From Dyadobacter sp. (GTDB lineage: Bacteria > Bacteroidota > Bacteroidia > Cytophagales > Spirosomataceae), in contig NZ_JAGIAS010000009.1 of assembly GCF_017744695.1 (NCBI RefSeq), positions 285,968 through 349,967 on the forward strand: DNA of 64,000 bases. The letters are read 5' to 3'. Of the stretch, positions 1-9,596 are shown piece by piece (the first letter of the stretch is position 1; every line of letters starts with the position of its first letter). The notes under the pieces were generated by a model, which saw only the letters and a program-made list of their open reading frames with translations, was not told the origin of the DNA and ran no database searches. Position numbers and translations under genes: made by a program.

Positions 1-1
1 C

Positions 2-1855
2 GTGTTGATCAATGGCCGACGGTCCGGTCTTGCGCTGGCTGGCATCCTGGCGCAGATTCCGGCGGGTGGTATCGAAAAGATTGAAGTGATAACCACGCCG
101 TCGGCCAGGTACGATGCCCTGGGACCGGCAGGAACGATCAACATCATCCTTAAAAAGAATGACAAGGAGAAATTCGCGGGCCAGGCGCGCATGGTGGCGG
201 GGCAGCCAAATGATTACAATCTGAATGCCAACCTGAGCTACAAGGCTGGCCCCTGGAACGTTTTCGCTACGTTAGGCGGCCGCTATTCGGATTACGTCGG
301 GTTTTATACTACAAGGCAAATGGCAATAGATCATGCCGCCAATTCACTGGAAAAAGTGCAGCATGAGAGCCGCCACGACGATGGCAGATTGATTTACCTC
401 GGGGGAGACTACCGGCTCGATTCAAAAAATATCTTTACGCTGGCATATTTCAGAAATGCGACCAAAGACATCGATGGCACCACACTCGATTACGCTTTCG
501 GGCCTGCCGGTGCCGACAGCCTGCTCACGCGCAAAGGCAGCTCGCACGAAAGCCGTAGTTATAACCAGTTTGAATCCAATTATACCCGGACGTTTAACAG
601 AGAGGGAACAAAACTAACGGCCGATGTGCAATACGACTTTTGGAATAGCGATAAAACATGGGCTTTGTCGACAAGCAGGACATTCCCATTGCCCGCTGCA
701 TTACCTGCCATCCGGACGGCTTCGACAGGCGGCAGCCGCGATCTGGTCATTCAATCCGACTTTGTTTATTCTTTTTCCAACCAGTCGGCGTTCGAAGTGG
801 GCCTCAAAGCGGAAGCCAGGTCGGTACTAAGTGACTATAAAGCCGAGCAATACCTGGATGACACCTGGGCGGTGCTGGACGGCATCGATAACAAGGTCAG
901 TTATAAGGAGAAGATCGGTGCAGCTTATGCACAATACAGAAGCCGCCCGGGAAAGCTCCGTTACCAGTTTGGCCTGCGTTATGAGTACACCCAGGTCGAT
1001 ATTCAGGACAGGAAAGGCGATTTCGGCAGCAGAAAGCATTATGGCCGTATGTTTCCGTCTGTGAATCTGAGCTATATTCTACAAGAAAGGGCCACCATCC
1101 AGGCTAATTATTCCAGGCGTATCGGCAGGCCGTCGCTGTGGTACTTATATCCGTTCAACGAGGTCACCGATCTTAATGCGCAGTTTGTCGGTAACCCGGG
1201 GCTAAACCCTTCGTTTACGCATGTAATGGAGCTGGCTTTGACAAAACAGTGGGACAAACTTACATGGAGCCCGACTATTTTCGCCCAATTTACAACGGCT
1301 CCGATGCTGCAATACACCTTCCAGAATGATAGGAACGTGATGATCACCATGCCCTTTAATCTGTCTGGCGAAAAGCGCTGCGGCGTTGAACTTTCGGCGG
1401 CTTATAATCCGCTGTCGTGGCTGTCGATCCATGCGCAGTGGACCGGGTATTTGTTTCACCAGCGCGGCAAATACCGGGATGCTGATTTTAGTTTTTCAAA
1501 CCAGTCGTGGAACGGAAGGCTCAACATGCGCCTGAAATTACCCTGGGCGCTTATGTTTCAATGCCGGCTGGATGCGCAGGGACCTGATAACAATGCGCAA
1601 AGCAAAACGGGGGCCTATTGCTATTTGGCGTCAGGACTTAGCAGAACCCTGTTTAAAGGCAAGGCTACATTAGTACTGGACGGAACCAACATTTTAAATA
1701 CTAACAAACAAAGAACGCTGACAGTCACAGAAAACTACCGCATCGATCGCGTCAGTAACTTCAACGCCGCCCGGTTCCGACTGGGTCTTACTTACCGTTT
1801 CAGCCAATCGGAGAGCCCAACTTTCAGAAACCGAAAGGAAGCAAATCGGGATTGA
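2..1855 (+). CDS. Outer-membrane beta-barrel (TonB-dependent receptor-like) protein, 5' truncated by the window
   Basis: About 617 codons are open from the first bases of the window, so the true start lies upstream. The first ~50 residues are the end of a plug domain: the pattern EKIEVITTPSARYDALG followed by GTINIILKK is the usual plug-to-barrel junction of TonB-dependent receptors. The rest is rich in alternating aromatic and polar residues (for example GLRYEYTQVDI, SYILQERATIQANYSRR), as in the outer-membrane beta-barrel family common in Bacteroidota. The barrel closes near RFRLGLTYRF, but about 16 charged residues follow it, an unusual tail because such barrels normally end in an aromatic residue. 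No substrate can be read from this fragment. It is separated by ~147 bases from the next gene and is probably not part of the glycan locus. Confidence 0.85.
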   Translation: MLINGRRSGLALAGILAQIPAGGIEKIEVITTPSARYDALGPAGTINIILKKNDKEKFAGQARMVAGQPNDYNLNANLSYKAGPWNVFATLGGRYSDYVGFYTTRQMAIDHAANSLEKVQHESRHDDGRLIYLGGDYRLDSKNIFTLAYFRNATKDIDGTTLDYAFGPAGADSLLTRKGSSHESRSYNQFESNYTRTFNREGTKLTADVQYDFWNSDKTWALSTSRTFPLPAALPAIRTASTGGSRDLVIQSDFVYSFSNQSAFEVGLKAEARSVLSDYKAEQYLDDTWAVLDGIDNKVSYKEKIGAAYAQYRSRPGKLRYQFGLRYEYTQVDIQDRKGDFGSRKHYGRMFPSVNLSYILQERATIQANYSRRIGRPSLWYLYPFNEVTDLNAQFVGNPGLNPSFTHVMELALTKQWDKLTWSPTIFAQFTTAPMLQYTFQNDRNVMITMPFNLSGEKRCGVELSAAYNPLSWLSIHAQWTGYLFHQRGKYRDADFSFSNQSWNGRLNMRLKLPWALMFQCRLDAQGPDNNAQSKTGAYCYLASGLSRTLFKGKATLVLDGTNILNTNKQRTLTVTENYRIDRVSNFNAARFRLGLTYRFSQSESPTFRNRKEANRD

Positions 1856-2002
1856 TTGAGCAGGGCATGCGCCGGCTGCCAATTAAATAACATCAGTTTC
1901 GTGCAATTTTTGTCGGTCAGAAAGCTACTTTTGAGTACGAACCGGAAATGGTTATCGGACATTAAATCTAGTAGCAAGGGTTGTTGATTTTGAAGATTGG
2001 TA

Positions 2003-5000
2003 GTGAAACGACTAAGTCTATTGAAGAGTTGCGCGTTGGCAATGGTGCTTGTGCTTATGCAAGCCTCATTTTCAGTGTTTGGGCAGCAGCGTCGGTTTGT
2101 TCATATTGACGCCCGCCAGGGCCTTTCCCATGCCCATATCAAGGTGGTATACCGCGATGAGACCGGTTTTCTCTGGATTGGTACCGAATCTGGCCTCAAC
2201 CGGTTTGACGGCTACACGATAAGGGTGTTTCGGAATGATGCCTCGGACGCTACCTCACTCTTTGACGACGATATTACCGGATTATTTAAAATGCCCGCGG
2301 GGAAAATGGGGGTTCTTACCAGTCGCGGCCCTTGCATTTATGACCCCGCAACGGAGTCTTTCTCGCGGCCCTTGCAAGGTTTTCAGGCCTATTCAATTCG
2401 TAAGCCGGCCGATCTGAAAGAGATTGTACCGGATAGCAAGGGTAATTATTGGTTTATCATTCAGAATGACGGACTCACTTGCTATAATGAAAAAAGCAAG
2501 AAGGCCTTCTCGATCAGGCATACCGACCGTGATACGACTTCCATTGCCAGCAACGACGTCACCTCGATAGTACAACACCCCGATGGCACCTACTGGGTGG
2601 CACATTCGAACGGGCTGGTTGAAAACATAGTCGTCGGCAAGCAGGGCGTCAGGGTAGTAAAAAGGCTCAACTTTTTTCAGGACCGGAAGGCCCGTAAGGA
2701 AGATCTGCTGCATTGCAAGCTCGTACTGGACGGTGACGGGGATATTTGGGTGTATCCCACCAATTTTGATATGGGTGTGGCTTATTGGAACAAGCAGTTG
2801 GGGAAAGTACAATATTTGGGAAAAACCTTCGGAAGCCCACGGCTGAGTTCGAGCATGATCACAGGCGTAGTGACGGATCCCGATGGTGATGTCTGGATAT
2901 CCAATGGGCAGACTGGCATAGATGTGCTCAATAAAAAAACACGGTCGGTTACCAACATGCGGCATGCATCCGACAATGAGAATGGATTGAGCCACAATTC
3001 TATCACCACATTGCTCAAAGACACCGAAGGGGTTATTTGGGTAGGTACCTATAAAAGCGGGCTGCATTATTTTCATAAGAACAGCAAACGATTCCCGCTC
3101 GTCAACCGGCATACAATGCCTTATGGCCTGCCTTTTGAGGACATCAACGCATTTGTGGAGGATGCCAAAGGCAATCTCTGGCTTGGAAGCAACGGGGGAG
3201 GGCTGATGTACTACGACAGGAGTACAGGGAAATTCACGACTTACCGTTACGATCCGGGCAATCCGCGGTCGCTGAGCAGCGATGTTGTGGTCAGTTTGTG
3301 CCTGGACCATAAAAACAGGTTATGGATCGGGACTTTTTTGGGGGGACTGAACTGCTTTGACGGGCAACGGTTTACCCGCTACCAGTACGATCCCGCCAAA
3401 CCGCAGAGCCTTCCGGGCAGGAGTGTATGGGAGATCTTCGAAGACTCGCAGCGGCGGCTCTGGGTCGGTACCCTCGACGGCGGCCTTTGTCTGTATAACC
3501 GGCCATCGGACAACTTCACCAAATACCGGCATCCTGACCAGCGGGCGCTTTATTCTACCTATGTTCCGACTATTTTTGAGGACTCGGAAGGAAATATGTG
3601 GTTTGGGACTTCAACAGGGATCGATGTGTTGAAGAAGACGTCCGGCGCGTTGGTCCATTTTGAAACAGAAAAAGGGAACCCGTCCTCCATAGCGAGCAAC
3701 GACATCTTTGGCATATTACAAGATACCAGGGGGCGGATATGGATCGGCTCCCGGGGAGGGCTCAGTTTATGGTTGCCGGAGTCGGGCACGTTCGTCAATT
3801 ACAGTGAAAAGAACGGATTGCCTCATAACGCGATTTTGTCGATGGCCGAGGATGGGGACGGCAGGTTATGGCTGGGTACACCGAACGGGTTGTCATGCGC
3901 GACCATTTCCCAGGGAAAGGGCCGCTTACAGCTGACTTTTCGTAACTATTCGGAAATGGACGGGCTGCAAGGCAGGCAATTCAACGAGGATGCTGCGTTC
4001 AGGACACGGGGAGGGGAATTGCTTTTTGGCGGGGCCAATGGGTTCAACATATTCCGGCCGAGGGAATTGGGTGGAAATAAGGTAGTGCCCCGACTGGCAT
4101 TTACAGACTTTCAGCTGTTTAACCGTAGCGTCCGCCCCGGAGCTGCTGTTGGCGGAAGGCAGATACTATCTTCGTCGATCACGACCAATCCTTCCATTGT
4201 ATTGCAGGCTGGAGAGAATGTATTTTCCATCGAATTCGCTGCGCTTAACTTCATCCAGGCTGGCAAGAGCCAATACAAGTATAAATTAGAAGGCTTTAAT
4301 GATGATTGGCTACCAGCCGACGCGAACAACCGGAAAGTTACCTTTACTAATCTCGATGCAGGCGACTATGTTTTTCGGGTGATTGCATCAAACAACGACG
4401 GGCTCTGGAACCGGGAGGGAATATCACTCCATATCAAAGTACTTCCTCCTTTCTGGCGGTCGCCCATTGCTTATGCTTTGTATGCGATAGCGATAGCCCT
4501 GCTGCTGCTGGCGGCGCTCAAACTCACACAGGAAAGGGAAAGGATGAAATTTGCCATTATGCAGACGCGCGAGGAGGCCAGGCGTTCACAAGAGCTGGAT
4601 ATGCTAAAGACCAAGTTCTTCACCAACGTCAGCCACGAGCTGCGTACGCCGCTTTCCTTGATCCTGGCCCCGGTCGAAAAGCTCAGTGAAAAGGCCGTCG
4701 ATGCCCAGGAACGCAAACAGTTTGACCTCATCCAGAGAAATGCCCGGCGGCTGTTGAATATGGTCAATCAGCTGCTGGATTTCAGAAAGCTGGAAGTGAA
4801 TGAAATCCGGTTTCAGCCCTCGGGCGGGGATATTGTTCAGTTTGTCAAAAGCACGGTCTTTTCATTTTCCGATCTCTCCGAAAAAAGAGCAATCCAGCTC
4901 GCATTTCATTCCAATGTCGCTGCGCTGGAAACCCTGTTCGATCACGACAAGCTGGAAAAGATCCTGTTTAACCTGCTTTCCAATGCCATTAAGTTTACGC

Positions 5001-6151
5001 TCGGCCCGGGTGAGGTAACCGTGACGGTGGATATCCGGGAGTCGGGTGAAAACTGTGTGGCGGAAATCAGTGTCGAAGATACCGGTATCGGGATAGCCCC
5101 TGAAAAGCACGAGCTGATTTTTGAGCGGTTTTTTCAGAGCGATTTGCCCAACACGATCATCAACCAGGGAAGCGGTATCGGACTGGCCATCACCAGGGAA
5201 TTTGTCCGGATCCACGGCGGGACTATCCGTGTGGAGAGCGAACCGGGGAAGGGGAGTTGCTTTGTGGTGGAACTGCCGTTAAAAAAACTGACCGGCGCCG
5301 TTGTGCACGGCATAATTAATGAGCCGGTTAAATCGGATGTTTTGGCGGAGGGCGTTCAGGCAGAACAAAAGCAGACGGATAAGCCGCTCATTTTGATCGT
5401 GGAGGATAACGAAGATTTCAGGTTCTATCTCAAAGACAACCTGAAAGTGCATTACACGGTGATGGAAGCTTCGACGGGCGAAGAAGGTTGGAATAAAACC
5501 ATTGCCCAACGTCCGGTACTGATTGTGACAGACATTATGATGCCCGGTTTGAACGGGCTCGACTTTTGCAAAATGGTGAAGGCTGACCCGCGCGTCTGTC
5601 AGACACCGGTAATTCTGCTTACAGCGCGATCGGAAGACGAACAGTTCCTGGAAGGGTTTCAGGCCGGAGCAGACGATTACATTCCCAAACCATTCAATTT
5701 TCAGGTGCTGGAATCCAGGATCCAGAACCTGATTTCGTCAAGGCAGCAACTCAAAACGTTGTTTTCTTCCGGTAGCGGGATCAAGGCGAGCGAAATCGAA
5801 GTAGCGCCTGCTGACCAGCTATTCATTCACGAAATGATCCAGGCGATCGAGCGGCATATTTCCGAGCCAGATTTTTCGGTGGTCGACCTTGCCCGTGAAA
5901 TGGGAGTGGGGCGCTCGCAGTTTTTCAAGAGGGTTCAGGCTGTTACCGGCAAATCCCCCCTTGAAGTTATACGGGAAATCAGATTGCAGCACGCGGCTCA
6001 GCTTTTGGAGAAAAGCCAGCTGTCCGTATCTGAAATTGCCTATCAGGTTGGTTTTAACAATCCCAAATATTTCGCCCGTTACTTCCGGGAGCTGTATCAG
6101 GTGCTACCCTCCGAATACTCAGGAAGCAAACGGCAGGCTGGCAAGAGCTAG
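2003..6151 (+). CDS. Hybrid two-component system protein (periplasmic propeller sensor, histidine kinase, receiver, AraC output)
   Basis: One-protein regulator of the HTCS type. A GTG start at 2003 gives a clean signal peptide (MKRLSLLKSCALAMVLVL); a TTG at 1997 is the alternative. Order of domains: signal peptide; two seven-bladed regulator propellers with repeats such as LWIGTESGLNRFD, IWVGTYKSGLHYF, LWLGSNGGGLMYYD and IWIGSRGGLSLW (to ~700); Y_Y_Y domain (~735-805); membrane helix (~820-845); HisKA with phospho-acceptor His878 in NVSHELRTPLS; HATPase with DTGIGI; receiver with Asp1177 in VTDIMMPG; and a C-terminal AraC-type double helix-turn-helix (~1280-1376). In this family the periplasmic propellers bind an oligosaccharide and the output domain activates the adjacent SusCD locus. 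It lies directly upstream of SusC on the same strand, so it is the expected regulator of that locus. Confidence 0.95.
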   Translation: MKRLSLLKSCALAMVLVLMQASFSVFGQQRRFVHIDARQGLSHAHIKVVYRDETGFLWIGTESGLNRFDGYTIRVFRNDASDATSLFDDDITGLFKMPAGKMGVLTSRGPCIYDPATESFSRPLQGFQAYSIRKPADLKEIVPDSKGNYWFIIQNDGLTCYNEKSKKAFSIRHTDRDTTSIASNDVTSIVQHPDGTYWVAHSNGLVENIVVGKQGVRVVKRLNFFQDRKARKEDLLHCKLVLDGDGDIWVYPTNFDMGVAYWNKQLGKVQYLGKTFGSPRLSSSMITGVVTDPDGDVWISNGQTGIDVLNKKTRSVTNMRHASDNENGLSHNSITTLLKDTEGVIWVGTYKSGLHYFHKNSKRFPLVNRHTMPYGLPFEDINAFVEDAKGNLWLGSNGGGLMYYDRSTGKFTTYRYDPGNPRSLSSDVVVSLCLDHKNRLWIGTFLGGLNCFDGQRFTRYQYDPAKPQSLPGRSVWEIFEDSQRRLWVGTLDGGLCLYNRPSDNFTKYRHPDQRALYSTYVPTIFEDSEGNMWFGTSTGIDVLKKTSGALVHFETEKGNPSSIASNDIFGILQDTRGRIWIGSRGGLSLWLPESGTFVNYSEKNGLPHNAILSMAEDGDGRLWLGTPNGLSCATISQGKGRLQLTFRNYSEMDGLQGRQFNEDAAFRTRGGELLFGGANGFNIFRPRELGGNKVVPRLAFTDFQLFNRSVRPGAAVGGRQILSSSITTNPSIVLQAGENVFSIEFAALNFIQAGKSQYKYKLEGFNDDWLPADANNRKVTFTNLDAGDYVFRVIASNNDGLWNREGISLHIKVLPPFWRSPIAYALYAIAIALLLLAALKLTQERERMKFAIMQTREEARRSQELDMLKTKFFTNVSHELRTPLSLILAPVEKLSEKAVDAQERKQFDLIQRNARRLLNMVNQLLDFRKLEVNEIRFQPSGGDIVQFVKSTVFSFSDLSEKRAIQLAFHSNVAALETLFDHDKLEKILFNLLSNAIKFTLGPGEVTVTVDIRESGENCVAEISVEDTGIGIAPEKHELIFERFFQSDLPNTIINQGSGIGLAITREFVRIHGGTIRVESEPGKGSCFVVELPLKKLTGAVVHGIINEPVKSDVLAEGVQAEQKQTDKPLILIVEDNEDFRFYLKDNLKVHYTVMEASTGEEGWNKTIAQRPVLIVTDIMMPGLNGLDFCKMVKADPRVCQTPVILLTARSEDEQFLEGFQAGADDYIPKPFNFQVLESRIQNLISSRQQLKTLFSSGSGIKASEIEVAPADQLFIHEMIQAIERHISEPDFSVVDLAREMGVGRSQFFKRVQAVTGKSPLEVIREIRLQHAAQLLEKSQLSVSEIAYQVGFNNPKYFARYFRELYQVLPSEYSGSKRQAGKS

Positions 6152-6277
6152 AATGTGATAGCGTCGATAGGTTACAAAATTGATTTTTTGCTGTTTTTTG
6201 GCTATTTAATGCTATTCTGGACTTTTTATCCCCCACATTCGGACTAATCCGTACCCATCCATACCTTGCCGGTTATC

Positions 6278-6285
6278 TACCTTTG
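6278..6285 (+). promoter_or_regulatory. Candidate -7 promoter box upstream of the SusC gene
   Basis: TACCTTTG matches the Bacteroidota -7 consensus TAnnTTTG exactly and lies ~120 bases upstream of the SusC start. No good TTTG -33 element is seen at the normal spacing, which would fit a promoter that needs activation by the upstream hybrid regulator. The start site is inferred, not shown. Confidence 0.45.
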
Positions 6286-6405
6286 GTGCAAACAATCCCT
6301 GTAATTGTGCTAGTCTGGTAGGTAGGTGGCGCGCCTGCCTCCGGGCTGTACGATGAAGGCGATCGGTTTCTCAATCGCATTGTGTAACGTACTTAAGGCA
6401 AATCA

Positions 6406-9400
6406 ATGATGAAAAAAATTTACAGATGCTTCTGTATTACTGCGCTTGTTTTGTTTTCGTGTGTAATGGCCCGCGCGCAGCGACAACAGGTGTCGGGGAT
6501 AGTGAAAAATGAATCGCGTAGCCCCATGCCCGGCGTGACGATACTACTCAAAGGAACCACCATCGGGGTCTCTACGGACCCGGACGGGAAGTTTGCTATC
6601 CAGGCAATGCCGGAGGATGTCCTTAAAATTTCTTTCATCGGGTATTTGTCCCAGCAAATTCCCGTCGGAAACAAGACTTACTTCGATATTGCTATCCAGC
6701 CCGACATTGCCACGCTTTCGGAGGTGGTGGTGATCGGCTACGGTGAATCCAAAAGAAAGGATGTTACCGGCTCGATTTCTTCCGTCACAGGCGCTGAAAT
6801 CCGTAAAACGAACCCCGTTACTTTCGATCAGGCACTGCAGGGCAAAGTGGCGGGAATGGTCGTACAGCAAACATCCGGCCAGCCCGGGGGAGGTGTTTCG
6901 GTGCAGATCAGGGGTATATCCTCGTTCGGATCCGGAGGCCCGTTGTATGTTATAGATGGCGTAATTATAGGCTCTACCGCTTCTATGGGTGCTGGTACCA
7001 ACCCGCTGGCCGCGATCAACCCTTCGGAAATAGAGTCGGTGGATGTGCTGAAAGACGCGTCAGCTACGGCAATCTATGGCTCACAAGCGACCAATGGCGT
7101 GGTGATCATCACAACAAAAAGAGGCGCAGTGGCGCCTCCGCGTATCTCCTACGATGTATACACAGGCTTTCAACAATTGCCCCGACGCATTCCTACGATG
7201 AATTTACGGGAGTACGCCACCTTCATCAACGAACGAAATTCCGGTTTGGGCTGGGGGTTCGATACCCGGCCCGAATTTGCCAATCCTCAATACCTGGGTA
7301 AAGGTACCGACTGGCAAAAGGAGCTGTTCCGGAACGCGCCGATGACTAACCATACCATTACCGTCAATGGAGGGGATGTCAAAACCCAATACTTGCTCTC
7401 GGGCTCGTATTTCAAGCAGGACGGTATCGCCCTGGGGTCGGATTTCAGAAGGATATCTGTCAGGTTGAACCTGGACAATAAGACGACGAATTGGTTGAAG
7501 ATCGGTACCAGTCTGCAATTGGCCAATATTAAGGAGAACGTCAATACGACCAGTTCGAACGTCATCAATTCGGCACTCAGCCAAACGCCCGACATTCCCG
7601 TCACCAATGCCGACGGCAGTTGGGGCGGTGCGTATAACCCTAACGGTTGGGTGAATAGCACCATTAACCCATACGCCATCGCCAGCATCAACAAGGACCA
7701 GGTAAACCGGAACCAGCTGTTTGGCAATGCCTATGCGGAGATCGCTTTCAGCAAATCGCTTACGCTTCGAAACGAGGTTACAGGAAGTTTCTCAATGGCG
7801 ACAGAAGACAAATTCAACCCAAGCTACACCATGGGGCTTGTGAAGAACAACAGCAACAGCGCTTCCTACAATTACAGCCAGAGCGTTTATACCACCATCA
7901 GAAACTACCTTACCTATTCGCACACGTTCAATGACCAGCATAATGCGAATGTAATGGTCGGCCATGAGGCGCAGTTGAGCAAAGGCGAAAACGTAGGCGC
8001 GGGCCGCAATAATTTCCCGTCCAACAATGTGCAGGTGATCAACAGCGGTGATCCTACTTCGGCTACCAATTCCGGCTCGAAAACCCAGAATGCGCAGGAA
8101 TCCTATTTTGGTCGGGTGAATTTCGGGTTGTTCGATAAATACCTGATTACCGGCAACGTCCGTGCCGACGGCTCTTCCAGATTTGCAGCCGGCAACCGGT
8201 GGGTTACCACCTATTCAGGAGCGTTGGCCTGGAAAATACATAACGAGGGCTTTTTGAAAAATTTGAAGGATATCAATGAATTGAAGCTCCGGGTAGGCTA
8301 CGGTTTGACCAACAATCAGAACGTAAGGGATTTCGCATATACATCTACGTTAGCGACTGTTGCCACCGGGTTGTCGGGCATTTCGCAGCTCACTGAGAAC
8401 ATCGGTAACCCTTATGTGGAATGGGAGAAAACAAAATATGCGAATATCGGTCTGGACGCGGCATTACTATCCTGGCGACTTAATTTCTCTGTCGATTTAT
8501 ACAACCGGAAAACCGACGGTCTTTTAATGCAAATTCCATTGCCCTTTTATTCGGGAACCGCTGTGGGCTGGTCGCCAGGGGCACTGGACGCTCCGTATGT
8601 AAACGTCGGGACGATCAGCAACAAGGGATTTGATTTTAAAATCAGCTCTACCAATATCCAGGGCAAGTCGCTTACCTGGAAAACCGATCTGACCGTATCC
8701 CGGAATATCAATAAGGTGTTGAAATTGAATACGGATGGCGCCTCGCTCGTCGGGTGGCCGTACAGCCAGACCATTGTCGGGAACTCGATCGGCGAGTTTT
8801 ACGGGTACAAAAAGGACGGCGTTTTTGCTAAAAAAGAGGATTTCGAGACCCACGCATTACCCACCAAGAACGGAGCTCCCCTGCCCGTCGGCTCGGCCGG
8901 AGGTAGTATCTGGTATGGCGACCTTAAGTTCAAGGATATCAATGGCGACGGCGTGATCGATGAGCGGGACCAGACTTACCTGGGATCGCCGATCCCCAAG
9001 TTTCAATTCGGGCTTAACAATTCGATATCCTACCAAAAATTTGACCTGAATATCTTCCTGACCGGTAACTACGGTAACAAAGTGTTCAATCAAATGCGCA
9101 TGACCGGTGAATATCCGGGAACCAGCTTCGGCTACCTCAAAGCGCTGAACAACTATGCGAAGCTCGCATTGATCGATCCCACCAAACCCGCGACGGATAT
9201 CAACAATGTTTACGTGACTAACCCGGATACGGACATTCCCGGCATCCGAAATGACAACACGAACGGCAACAACCGGGCTTCCGATAAATATGTGGAGGAC
9301 GGGTCGTTCATCCGGTTCAAGACCATTTCACTTGGCTACACACTTCCTGAAAACCTGTTGGAAAAGGCGCACATTCACGCGCTGCGGGTGTATGTAAACG

Positions 9401-9546
9401 TTTCCAACGCGTTCCTGATCACCAAGTACAAGGGAATGGACCCGGAAATAGGTTCCTGGAACCCATTGAATGCAGGATATGACAGCGGTTTTTATCCGCA
9501 GCCGCGCGTGTTCACCGTAGGCGCAAGTTTGCAGCTGACCAAATAG
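6406..9546 (+). CDS. SusC/RagA-type TonB-linked outer-membrane transporter
   Basis: 1046 residues, a usual length for SusC proteins. Residues 1-24 are a signal peptide ending ARAQ. A carboxypeptidase-regulatory-like domain follows (~26-105; PMPGVTILLKGTTIGVSTD), then the plug with VVVIGYGESKRKDVTGSI, the signature PGGGVSVQIRGISSFG, and PLYVIDGV. The beta-barrel runs to the end (RVFTVGASLQL). SusC proteins form a TonB-energised gated pore that imports oligosaccharides captured by SusD. SusD lies 50 bases downstream, followed by a glycan-binding lipoprotein and two secreted endoglucanases, so the cargo is probably xyloglucan or related beta-glucan oligosaccharides. The gene is likely transcribed from the box near 6278 under control of the upstream hybrid regulator. 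Confidence 0.95.
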   Translation: MMKKIYRCFCITALVLFSCVMARAQRQQVSGIVKNESRSPMPGVTILLKGTTIGVSTDPDGKFAIQAMPEDVLKISFIGYLSQQIPVGNKTYFDIAIQPDIATLSEVVVIGYGESKRKDVTGSISSVTGAEIRKTNPVTFDQALQGKVAGMVVQQTSGQPGGGVSVQIRGISSFGSGGPLYVIDGVIIGSTASMGAGTNPLAAINPSEIESVDVLKDASATAIYGSQATNGVVIITTKRGAVAPPRISYDVYTGFQQLPRRIPTMNLREYATFINERNSGLGWGFDTRPEFANPQYLGKGTDWQKELFRNAPMTNHTITVNGGDVKTQYLLSGSYFKQDGIALGSDFRRISVRLNLDNKTTNWLKIGTSLQLANIKENVNTTSSNVINSALSQTPDIPVTNADGSWGGAYNPNGWVNSTINPYAIASINKDQVNRNQLFGNAYAEIAFSKSLTLRNEVTGSFSMATEDKFNPSYTMGLVKNNSNSASYNYSQSVYTTIRNYLTYSHTFNDQHNANVMVGHEAQLSKGENVGAGRNNFPSNNVQVINSGDPTSATNSGSKTQNAQESYFGRVNFGLFDKYLITGNVRADGSSRFAAGNRWVTTYSGALAWKIHNEGFLKNLKDINELKLRVGYGLTNNQNVRDFAYTSTLATVATGLSGISQLTENIGNPYVEWEKTKYANIGLDAALLSWRLNFSVDLYNRKTDGLLMQIPLPFYSGTAVGWSPGALDAPYVNVGTISNKGFDFKISSTNIQGKSLTWKTDLTVSRNINKVLKLNTDGASLVGWPYSQTIVGNSIGEFYGYKKDGVFAKKEDFETHALPTKNGAPLPVGSAGGSIWYGDLKFKDINGDGVIDERDQTYLGSPIPKFQFGLNNSISYQKFDLNIFLTGNYGNKVFNQMRMTGEYPGTSFGYLKALNNYAKLALIDPTKPATDINNVYVTNPDTDIPGIRNDNTNGNNRASDKYVEDGSFIRFKTISLGYTLPENLLEKAHIHALRVYVNVSNAFLITKYKGMDPEIGSWNPLNAGYDSGFYPQPRVFTVGASLQLTK

Positions 9547-9596
9547 CATCTCTGCGCCGATTCTTCTTAATGATGTGAATCTTAAAATATTAAGCA

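Noticed and set aside
1906..1933. TTTTG and TACTTTTG upstream of the hybrid regulator as a full -33/-7 promoter
   Set aside because: The -7 box matches but the gap to the TTTG is about 13 bases, too short for the 19-21 base spacing of Bacteroidota promoters.
2393..3310. 305-codon open frame on the minus strand inside the hybrid regulator gene
   Set aside because: It is antisense to a well-supported gene, has no domain motif, and arises from the repetitive propeller codons.
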